From assembly GCF_014192335.1 (NCBI RefSeq), contig NZ_JACHXU010000033.1, forward strand, positions 1-64,000: a stretch of 64,000 nt of DNA, given 5' to 3'. Shown in pieces: positions 8,807 through 16,210 of this stretch (within the stretch, counting starts at the first letter, position 1; each line of letters opens with the position of its first letter). The notes below the pieces were generated by a model. The model had not been told where the DNA came from and did no database searches. It saw only the letters and a list, made by a program, of their open reading frames with translations. The stretch is from Aporhodopirellula rubra. Lineage in GTDB: Bacteria; Planctomycetota; Planctomycetia; Pirellulales; Pirellulaceae. The position numbers and the translations under genes are program-made.

Positions 8807-9002
8807 TTCGCGTGCCAGTCCTCTCTTGGACTTTGGGCGAACCAAAATGGGACGCTTAATCGCTTCCTGCAACAGCACGGAGCATCCTCAGGGGATGGCA
8901 AAGAAAAGTTGCTAGAAATAGGCGTCCGGCACCGGTCGGTTTGAAATGCAGATCTTCTGCACGGTGCTTTGGGGTAGTAAAGACGCAAATTGGAAACGCG
9001 GG

Positions 9003-9602
9003 TTAGCCAAATATCATCGTGAGTGCTGTCAACGCTGCTCCGATGGTTCCGCAGATCCCGACGAGAATGCCTAGGGCTTTGCCTTTCTTCAAAGTCGATA
9101 AATCGAAGTAATCAAGGACGTTGCCTTTGAAGAAATACATCAGCAAGAGCGACTGAATGACTATCCGCACGCTGTGTTTGATCATGTAGAACTCGGGGCC
9201 GCGAGCGGTGCCCTCGAGTTGATCGGCCATCGAGACAACGGTGTAAAGTGCCGACGCATTTCGAAGTACGCCGTAGACATAGTAAAACGCAGCGAGCCAC
9301 CATCCCCAGCGAGTTCCCATCCACATTCCGATGCCGGACGCGATCGTCAATACGGATAGAAACATCACGCCGACGATAACGAGCACTGGCGGGATGCCCA
9401 TTGCACGTAAAGACTCCTCCATCGAGTCAAGTCGGGCGAACATAAGGAACTGCACCCCGAAGAGCACCAATCCGCCTAATAAGTGAAGCACTGCGAGTAC
9501 GGAAACCCCCACAGGTCGCTTGGTAGATCGAGGGGCATTCACTAACGCACTGTTGTTCGAAACGGACGCAAACAAAGGCGAATCGTAAGGGTTTTTAGTC
9601 AC
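9003..9602 (-). CDS. Hypothetical multi-pass membrane protein
   Basis: About 199 residues with four hydrophobic segments: near VSVLAVLHLLGGLVLFG, VLVIVGVMFLSVLTIASG, WWLAAFYYVYGVL, and a last one ending IGAALTALTMIFG. The N-terminus, TKNPYDSPL, resembles the NPYxSP tag seen on many planctomycete membrane proteins. Choosing GTG at 9602 puts that tag at residue 4 and avoids overlap with the upstream ligase gene; a longer form from 9770 would run into that gene. It lies last in the minus-strand mch run, 79 bases after the ligase, so it may be co-transcribed. No function can be assigned. Confidence 0.65.
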   Translation of the reverse strand: MTKNPYDSPLFASVSNNSALVNAPRSTKRPVGVSVLAVLHLLGGLVLFGVQFLMFARLDSMEESLRAMGIPPVLVIVGVMFLSVLTIASGIGMWMGTRWGWWLAAFYYVYGVLRNASALYTVVSMADQLEGTARGPEFYMIKHSVRIVIQSLLLMYFFKGNVLDYFDLSTLKKGKALGILVGICGTIGAALTALTMIFG

Positions 9603-9681
9603 AGGGCTCTCGGCGTTTGATGCGAAAGTGAGTGCGTGAGTTTTGGTTTGCCGTGTCGCTTTCCAGCGTAGCTGAACGGGA

Positions 9682-11427
9682 TCAGCCGTTGATTTCTGCG
9701 GAGAGCTTTTCGCGGAAAATCTTGCTGTTGTGGCGGATGTCGACAGGGAGCGGCGTGTTGCGGATAACAAAGTCGTTGATCCGGTGTGTCAGCGGATTGC
9801 GAGACGCGACATCGCGAAGGCTTTGGATCAACGCGTCTCGATGGGACGGGGAATCGGCGAGCGATAGATCGCAGGGTTGGATGATCATGACCGGCGTCTG
9901 CTGACCAACCGAACCACGTCCGACGAGTGCGCATTTTTCGACGTCAGGGTGCACGTTGAAAACCGCTTCGCAGGGCACGGTATAGAACGTTCGATCCGCC
10001 GAGATGACTCGATGAGCTTTGCGTCCGCAGAACCAGAAACGGTCATCTCCATCGAGATAGCCGACGTCGCCCATGCGGTGCCAAATTTGGTCTCCGTCGG
10101 CGACTTTGTGGATGAGGTTTTGATCCGTTCGGGTCACGTACTGACGCGTGACCATCGGGCCGCTAACGAGTAGTTCGCCGATTTTGCCTCGAGCGAGTTC
10201 GTTGATCTCGTCGAGCGTTTTGATTGCTCCGTCATTGATCTCGATAACCTTCCACTGCACGCTGGCGAACCGAGTTCCGACACAGACGCCTTTGCCTTTG
10301 TTCGCGGCGGGACCCGTCGCCGTGATGACTTGTCGGGACTCGATCGATGCGATCGGAAGCGCCTCTGTGGCGCCGTACGGCGTTTCAATATCAGCGTCTT
10401 CGTGAACGAACCGTCGTAGGCTCGCGAGTGTTGCCGCGGGCACGGGCGCACCCGCAGACAAAACTCTGCGCAGCGTTGGGAATGGTCGTCCGATCGCGTT
10501 GGTCTCGCACCATCGTGTCACGGTTCGCCAAAGCGCCGGTGAACCGAATGCTTGGTCAACTTCCCACTGGCGGGCGGCCGCGATTAGTTTTTTAGGATCC
10601 ACATCGGCGGGGCGTGTCGGATCCATGTCGGGAATGATGGTGGTGACGCCCATCACGGCATCAAACAATCCGAACAACGGAAAACACGCGAGGTCGCGAG
10701 AACCCCGTTTGATATTGTATCGCTCGGCGATGCGATCGATCTGCGAATGGAACGTCCCGTGCGTGTAGGCGACGCCTTTGGGAGGGCCGGTGCTGCCGGT
10801 GGTGAAGATAACCGCGGCCTCGTCTTCGGCGCTGATTTGCGGCAGCACGATGTTGGATTGCGTTCCCATTGCGGTGATCTGCGAAAGGGTTTTGCCACCC
10901 CAGAACCAACGTCTGCCGACGGTGACATTCCACCGTGCCGAGGGAAATCGTTTTCGCAGCACGGTACGAATCGCTTGCGCTTTTGGGATCCCAACAAAAC
11001 CGTCCGGGTTGATTTCCTGCAGGCAGTTGATGAGGTGTTTGCGATCCATCCCCGGATCGATCAGCACGACGGTCACTCCAGCCTTCATTAACGCGAACAC
11101 GAGTTCGATGAACTGGGCCCCGAACGGTACCAGACTGATCAGTCGCATTCCCGGACGCACGCCCCACGCCGTTAGTCCGCGAGCGATCAATGTGCTTCGG
11201 TCATCCAACGTTTTGAACGTGGTCAAAGTGTAATCCCGGTCCAAGCCATCCGGTTTGGGAGGTCCGGAAGGTTCAGCGATCGCGATCGCTCCGGGCAACA
11301 TTTTGGCAATGTGCGTAAGCCGATCAGCTACATTTCCTGTCGTAAAATCAACTGACGGCGTGCTCGAACAGGATGCAGCCGTGTTCGACTCGGACGATGG
11401 TTCGTGGTCGTCTGCGGATGCGTTCAT
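9682..11427 (-). CDS. AMP-forming fatty acid CoA ligase family protein (OleC-like)
   Basis: A 581-residue ANL-superfamily adenylating enzyme. The phosphate-binding loop is FTTGSTGPPKGV, the ATP/substrate motif is TPYGATEA, the hinge is MGDVGYLDGDDRFWFCGR, and the C-terminal catalytic Lys is in HNSKIFREKL. The pattern around DPGMDRKHLINCL and GFVGIPKA resembles OleC, which makes beta-lactones in long-chain olefin synthesis, but no oleA, oleB or oleD is nearby. It overlaps the ATP-grasp gene by 4 bases (ATGA type) and follows mch, so co-translation with C1 genes is likely. It could activate a fatty acid or another carboxylate. Adenylation is firm; the substrate is unknown. Confidence 0.85.
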   Translation of the reverse strand: MNASADDHEPSSESNTAASCSSTPSVDFTTGNVADRLTHIAKMLPGAIAIAEPSGPPKPDGLDRDYTLTTFKTLDDRSTLIARGLTAWGVRPGMRLISLVPFGAQFIELVFALMKAGVTVVLIDPGMDRKHLINCLQEINPDGFVGIPKAQAIRTVLRKRFPSARWNVTVGRRWFWGGKTLSQITAMGTQSNIVLPQISAEDEAAVIFTTGSTGPPKGVAYTHGTFHSQIDRIAERYNIKRGSRDLACFPLFGLFDAVMGVTTIIPDMDPTRPADVDPKKLIAAARQWEVDQAFGSPALWRTVTRWCETNAIGRPFPTLRRVLSAGAPVPAATLASLRRFVHEDADIETPYGATEALPIASIESRQVITATGPAANKGKGVCVGTRFASVQWKVIEINDGAIKTLDEINELARGKIGELLVSGPMVTRQYVTRTDQNLIHKVADGDQIWHRMGDVGYLDGDDRFWFCGRKAHRVISADRTFYTVPCEAVFNVHPDVEKCALVGRGSVGQQTPVMIIQPCDLSLADSPSHRDALIQSLRDVASRNPLTHRINDFVIRNTPLPVDIRHNSKIFREKLSAEING

Positions 11428-12419
11428 ACAGATCTCGATTTTAAAACGGAAATGATTTGTTCAGCCAGGTTGTTCGTGACGGCGGATTGAGCGGATTTCC
11501 AGCCGGGGATGGCGTTGACTTCGATGAGTCGGTACTCACCTCCTCGATCCAGCTCGATCAGATCGACGGCCGCAATCGTCAATTCAAACTCGCGACAAAC
11601 ACGTAACGCGAGTTCACGCCATTGGTCGGTGCATTCGATTGCCTCGGAACGGCCTCCCGCGCGGACGTTTGTACGGAAGTCATTTTGGCACGTCCGGCGA
11701 ATTGCATGAACATCGTGACCGACGACCAACAGACGCACGTCACTGCCCCCGGGCGGGCAGAATTCTTGAACGTAGAATACCGATCCGATTTGTTGTAACG
11801 TCGTGAATGTCGTCCACGCCAATTCGGCATCACGCAGACGCAACACGCCGCGACCTTCGCCACCGAAGATCGGCTTCACAACGACATCGCCGCCGAATTT
11901 CTCAAACGCTTCCATCGCGTCGGCGCGAGACTGAGTGACGATCGTCGCCGGGGTTAAGATTCCCAAACGCGCGACGCGAGCCAGCGTTGCGTACTTGTCG
12001 ATCGCGAGTTCGAGCGATGCGGGCGGATTCACAAAACTAGGATGTTGTCCCTTTGCTTTGCGGCGATAGTATTCATCGTGCAGCGTCGACAATCGATAAA
12101 CGATTTGCTCGGTCGATCCGGCGGGCATCGTTCGCGTGTACAGGCCATCGAACTCGTCGAGTCTCATGGGAAGCGGTCGATCGACGTCAACCGATTGGCA
12201 CGCCGCGCGGGTGTGAGGTCCCGCCCCGTCTACTTCGGCGGTGAGCGTTTCGTAGTCTGCAAAGAACAGTTCGACGCCCAACTTGGTGGCCGCAGCATGC
12301 AACTCAGACAGGTGCCACCCGAGCGGTAGCAAGGGAGACCGGTGAAAAGACCGACCTCCGAGAACGAGGATGCGTGGCGCACTCACGCCGAGATGTCCGG
12401 CATCACGAGTCGAATCCAA
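11424..12419 (-). CDS. ATP-grasp ligase, RimK/MptN-like
   Basis: An ATP-grasp carboxylate-amine ligase of up to 331 residues. An N-terminal pre-ATP-grasp part (RILVLGGRSF) is followed by VVKPIFGGEGRGVLRL (ATP-binding loop) and LIEVNAIPGWKS (metal-binding Glu/Asn). This family includes RimK and the glutamate ligases that add glutamate to tetrahydromethanopterin or F420. Its place between mch and a co-directional ligase supports a role in making or modifying the H4MPT cofactor, as with similar ATP-grasp genes beside mch in methylotrophs. The listed start is TTG and overlaps mch by 17 bases; GTG at 12386 is an alternative with no overlap. Family call is firm, substrate inferred. Confidence 0.82.
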   Translation of the reverse strand: MDSTRDAGHLGVSAPRILVLGGRSFHRSPLLPLGWHLSELHAAATKLGVELFFADYETLTAEVDGAGPHTRAACQSVDVDRPLPMRLDEFDGLYTRTMPAGSTEQIVYRLSTLHDEYYRRKAKGQHPSFVNPPASLELAIDKYATLARVARLGILTPATIVTQSRADAMEAFEKFGGDVVVKPIFGGEGRGVLRLRDAELAWTTFTTLQQIGSVFYVQEFCPPGGSDVRLLVVGHDVHAIRRTCQNDFRTNVRAGGRSEAIECTDQWRELALRVCREFELTIAAVDLIELDRGGEYRLIEVNAIPGWKSAQSAVTNNLAEQIISVLKSRSV

Positions 12420-13392
12420 AGGAATCGCGAAGGATCGCGGGAGCGAGTTCTCCGCTACGCCATGCTCGACCGCTAACGAGCGAATGGATCGTCACGACGG
12501 CGGGACTGAACAGCATCGGATCGACTTTGTAAAAATCGTAATCGTATTGCTTGAAGATTTTCGCGAACGGCTGTCCAAAATCGCCCGACGATCGGCTGGG
12601 GACTTTCTCGGCGACCGCGTCAATCGCGTCATCCTCCGCGTCGATCCACAACGCGACTTTGGCGCCATAGAGCATCGCGTCATTGGTGCGTCCGATACCA
12701 CCGACGGTGTCACCGGATTTCGCACACGGTGGCAATGGCGCGACGCCGGTCGCGGAGATGACTTTGGCGACATCGAAATCCAAGGCATGGAGTTTGTGTA
12801 ACGCCGTTTCGATGCTGCGAGCGACAACTTGAACGCTGCCTGCGATCGAGGTGCTCGGGGCGATACCGAGGCAGAGTCGATCCGCCGTCACGCCGCACTC
12901 GGACGCCATTTGAGCAATCACGTCTTCGTCAGGCATTCGATCCGACTCGAGAACACCGACGGCAAAATCATCTTCGCCGGCGGACTGCACGAGTCCGAGA
13001 TGTTCCAGCATTTCCTCGCGGCCGCGGAGCATTCGCATTGGGCCGCTCCCCATTGCGAAGAATTTGTCAACGGAGACCGGCCACCCTGCATATTGGCCTC
13101 CCAAGCAGGCTTCGATGGGTTGGTCAGTGCGGACATGGACCGCGTTGTCGGCCACCATCTCGGGTTCGGCAGGACCGACCGAAACAGCGGCACCATCACC
13201 TAAACAGAACCTCGCCAAGAGCAATCCGGCGTGCAACGATCCGGGGCACGCGATCCCGCAATCGAGAACTTTTGCTCCTCCGATCTCGGCGCCGATTGCC
13301 CGGAAATCATTAACGCGATTCCATGACTCATCGAATAGCGTGTGGGCACGCTGGTGAAGCCGGGCGGCGTTGATTGCTGGTTGGAATGTCAT
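12403..13392 (-). CDS. mch: Methenyltetrahydromethanopterin cyclohydrolase
   Basis: A 329-residue Mch, which interconverts 5,10-methenyl-H4MPT and N5-formyl-H4MPT in the C1 oxidation/assimilation pathway shared by methanogens, methylotrophs and many planctomycetes. Family features include the N-terminal AARLHQRA, DCGIACPGSLHAGL, GGQYAGWPVSV, AMGSGPMR, and the C-terminal TGVAPLPP and DAMLYGAKV segments; length is as expected. It opens a minus-strand run with the RimK-like and AMP-ligase genes, and the GYF gene lies 36 bases upstream. Other C1 genes (fae, mtdB, fhc) are not in the window. The call is secure. Confidence 0.95.
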   Translation of the reverse strand: MTFQPAINAARLHQRAHTLFDESWNRVNDFRAIGAEIGGAKVLDCGIACPGSLHAGLLLARFCLGDGAAVSVGPAEPEMVADNAVHVRTDQPIEACLGGQYAGWPVSVDKFFAMGSGPMRMLRGREEMLEHLGLVQSAGEDDFAVGVLESDRMPDEDVIAQMASECGVTADRLCLGIAPSTSIAGSVQVVARSIETALHKLHALDFDVAKVISATGVAPLPPCAKSGDTVGGIGRTNDAMLYGAKVALWIDAEDDAIDAVAEKVPSRSSGDFGQPFAKIFKQYDYDFYKVDPMLFSPAVVTIHSLVSGRAWRSGELAPAILRDSFGFDS

Positions 13393-13428
13393 CCGCGTAT
13401 GTTGAACGCTGATGATTCGATTGTCCAG

Positions 13429-14331
13429 CTAGGGTTGCTTGAGAACGAGTATGAGGGCAACCAATAACACGACGAAAATGCATGCCAGCATCATGCTGAT
13501 CGCGACCCGTTTTCGCGACATTCGCTTTTTGTTCGTGTCGAGTACTTTGCCTCCGGCGCGGATCTCGACCCTCGAGTCCGAGGCCGGATCACTATTGATC
13601 GTCGCGGACGCGGCGGTAGGCATCGCAGTGGCAGGTGTTGAAGCGGGAGCCATCGAATTCGGTGAGACGGATCCGTTGTTCTGCGTCGTCGCACTGGCAC
13701 CAAAAATCGGCAGTACTTCTTTCGCGATTCGCCAATCGGCCCAACCGTCACGCCACAGCATTGCGTTATCGGCGACGCGGCCTTCTTGTATCCATTGACC
13801 GAGTGTGGGGCCGTTGGCGGGGCCGTATTGCCCACCGCTCGGCGGTCGTACGTACCACGTCGACGAGGCGTCGCCAAGGATATCGTCCATGCTCGGCTGG
13901 GCAGGTGCGGATACCCGGGGGGCGACGGGTTGGGAGCCCGGATGAGACGCCACGGAGTGAGGACTCGTTTGCGCCGCCTGCGAGTGGTTTGAGTGACCGG
14001 AGTCGTGGCTGGTTTTTGGTGAAGCCAAAGGGGATGCTGAGACAGGCTCTTGCGCGACTGCCGTGCCTCCTGATTGGATGTCGGAATCGCCTGAGGAGGT
14101 TGTCGAAGCCTGCGCCACTCGTTGAGCAGGTTGCCCATGGCCAGATGTCGCCGCGACGCTGTTGGTCGACTCGTCAGCGTCGTGGGAGTGAATCGGCGTC
14201 GAGGTCTCGGTGTCATGAGTGGGAATGCGGAAACGCACCGAGCACGAAGGGCAAATTCCCCTTCGTCCGGCCAGTTCTGATTTTATGTTCAATCGCTTGC
14301 CACAAGCGTGACAAGCAAAACGAACTCCCAT
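13429..14331 (-). CDS. Zinc-ribbon / GYF-domain membrane-anchored protein
   Basis: A 300-residue modular protein. It has an N-terminal zinc ribbon with CHAC and CPSC (residues 8-31), then a Ser/Gln/His-rich low-complexity linker. A GYF_2-type domain follows (about 155-210; TWYVRPPSGGQYGP...QWIQEGRV...WRDGWADWR). A single C-terminal transmembrane helix (IFVVLLVALILVL) would make it tail-anchored with its domains in the cytoplasm. GYF domains bind proline-rich peptides. An AAAGGAAAG ribosome site precedes the ATG. It sits 36 bases before mch and may share its transcript, but nothing in the protein points to C1 metabolism. The domain call is firm, the role unknown. Confidence 0.82.
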   Translation of the reverse strand: MGVRFACHACGKRLNIKSELAGRRGICPSCSVRFRIPTHDTETSTPIHSHDADESTNSVAATSGHGQPAQRVAQASTTSSGDSDIQSGGTAVAQEPVSASPLASPKTSHDSGHSNHSQAAQTSPHSVASHPGSQPVAPRVSAPAQPSMDDILGDASSTWYVRPPSGGQYGPANGPTLGQWIQEGRVADNAMLWRDGWADWRIAKEVLPIFGASATTQNNGSVSPNSMAPASTPATAMPTAASATINSDPASDSRVEIRAGGKVLDTNKKRMSRKRVAISMMLACIFVVLLVALILVLKQP

Positions 14332-14674
14332 TTTTACTTTCCTTTACAGGCCGCATTCGCGGTGTGCGGATCCGACATGGCGATGAATAGCGTGATGCGG
14401 CTGAGAGGCGAGGTTTGGAAACGGCGACATTCAGATTTAGAAAACACCGCCCGATGACACGATAAGCGCCCCAGTATAATTGATCGCACCGCGTTCGTGG
14501 AATTTACACACGCCTGCCCGCCGAGCAAATCGGTATTTAAGGACTCGGCCGTGGTGGCGATTGAAACGGCGGTAGCTGAATAGGCTAATGCCCTCGCAGG
14601 ATCGACCCCGGCGACCGATTCGATTGCTCGGTGCCCATCATCGTCGCTCGTCATCTTCGCCGGCTACGAAACGA
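14332..14674. other. Intergenic region, no convincing gene
   Basis: About 340 bases between two minus-strand genes. A 106-codon minus-strand frame fills most of it (14334-14654). It has no recognisable family, no hydrophobic or motif pattern, and composition unlike the neighbours' coding frames, so I treat it as chance. The region probably holds the promoter for the GYF/mch run. Confidence 0.5.
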
Positions 14675-16051
14675 TTATTTCGCCGGCATAAGATCGAGAA
14701 CCGCGGTAATCATTGCCGGAACTGAAACACGGAAGGTCTCCTCCGCATCCGGGTAATAGATGGCCGAGTGCAACGACGCGGGCGGAATACCGAGTTTTTC
14801 AAAACGATCGAGCCTTGCTCGGCTGACCGTTCCCACCCGGTACATCAGAATCGGTACGCCCGCGATCCCGTACCGGCTGAAGTCTTCTCCACCCATGGAG
14901 GGGTCGTCTTCCAAAATATTGTCGCTGCCAAATTGTTCACCGAACAGCTTTCTCATCCGTGCGGCAAGTTCCGCGTCATTCTTCAGCGAAGGGGTTCCTT
15001 CGCTGATTTCGAAAGTCGGTTCGGGAGCATCGTGAGCCTGAGCGACCGCAAACGTGCGCCGTTTGATCGCGGCCAGTACTTTCTCTCGCACCTCCTGACT
15101 GTAACTACGTACGGTCAGTTGCAAGTGACAATCGTTGCCGATGATGTTGTGTTTGGTGCCGCCATGGATGGAACCGACCGTGACGACCGCCGGATCGATC
15201 GGCGCTACTTCGCGACTGACGATCATCTGTAGCGACATGACCAGTTCGGCCGCTTGGGTGATCGGATCGATCGTGGTGTGAGGGGCCGAACCGTGCCCGC
15301 CACGTCCGTGCATTGTGATGTCGATGCTGTCCACGTTCGCCAACGCGTAGCCGGGCCTAAGGCCGATTTCGCCGGTCGCGGTGTCGGCGCTGCAGTGCAT
15401 CGCAAGGGCGAAGTCTGGTTGAGGAAACCGCTCAAACAGCCCGTCCTCGAGCATCGCTTTGGCGCCCGCGCCCCGTTCTTCGGCAGGTTGTCCGATCGCG
15501 AGCAGCGTTCCCGACCAAGCGTCTCGATGTTCGGCGAGCCACTCGATGACGGTGGTGAGATTGGTCATGTGAACATCGTGACCACATGCGTGCATGATCC
15601 CTGTCGTGCTGCCGTCCGCGCGCGCGGTGGTTTGCTGTGACGCGTAGGCAACGGGCGTTTGTTCGGTAACCGGTAATCCGTCGAGATCGGTGCGTAGCAT
15701 GACGACGGGCCCTTCGCCATTTTTTAAAGTGCCGACGATCCCGTGCCCGCCGACACCCGTGGTCATCTCGAGTCCCGCGGCGCGCCATCGTTCGGTGAGC
15801 TTTGCCGCCGTTTTTTCCTCCTCGAAGGAAACCTCCGGGTGAGCGTGCAGCCAAGTGTAGAGTTGCAAGACGTTGTTCATTTCAGAATCGAGCCAAGCGT
15901 TGACATCGGGTTTCGCCGCGGGTGTCTCGCGAATCGTGTTCGCGTCATCAGCGATTGAGCGGGAAGCGGGATAGATCACACAAATCGCGAAAAGTAACAA
16001 CGCAGCCATGCATTTTGAGCGGGTAAGTCGATCCGATGTCGCATTCATCAT
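14675..16051 (-). CDS. Exported M20 amidohydrolase / hippurate hydrolase-like
   Basis: A 458-residue M20D metallo-amidohydrolase that would cleave N-acyl amino acids or similar amides. The metal site includes HACGHDVHM, QPAEERGAGA and the C-terminal MGGEDFSRY. The dimerisation-domain signature is GRGGHGSAPHTTIDP. An N-terminal signal peptide (AALLLFAICVIYPASRSIA) places it outside the cytoplasm, unlike most members. Two adjacent ATGs at 16051 and 16048 follow an AGGAAAG ribosome site, which I prefer to an in-frame start at 16114. It stands alone on the minus strand and is divergent from the O-antigen ligase gene. Confidence 0.92.
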   Translation of the reverse strand: MMNATSDRLTRSKCMAALLLFAICVIYPASRSIADDANTIRETPAAKPDVNAWLDSEMNNVLQLYTWLHAHPEVSFEEEKTAAKLTERWRAAGLEMTTGVGGHGIVGTLKNGEGPVVMLRTDLDGLPVTEQTPVAYASQQTTARADGSTTGIMHACGHDVHMTNLTTVIEWLAEHRDAWSGTLLAIGQPAEERGAGAKAMLEDGLFERFPQPDFALAMHCSADTATGEIGLRPGYALANVDSIDITMHGRGGHGSAPHTTIDPITQAAELVMSLQMIVSREVAPIDPAVVTVGSIHGGTKHNIIGNDCHLQLTVRSYSQEVREKVLAAIKRRTFAVAQAHDAPEPTFEISEGTPSLKNDAELAARMRKLFGEQFGSDNILEDDPSMGGEDFSRYGIAGVPILMYRVGTVSRARLDRFEKLGIPPASLHSAIYYPDAEETFRVSVPAMITAVLDLMPAK

Positions 16052-16210
16052 GGGGCTTTCCTGGAAGTCCGTTTTTTCGAGTCGCCGATCGGCAAACGTC
16101 CGGCCGGCAGGCATTCTTATATTACCTCAATCATCGCCTCGCGAGTTGGCCCTCCAATGGCTCGCTTTCCGAGCCAATATTTGGGATAAACGAGTGTCTC
16201 ATCTTCAGGA

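Noticed and set aside
14334-14654. 106-codon minus-strand frame as a gene
   Set aside because: No family, motif or ribosome site; it looks like a chance frame between two real genes.
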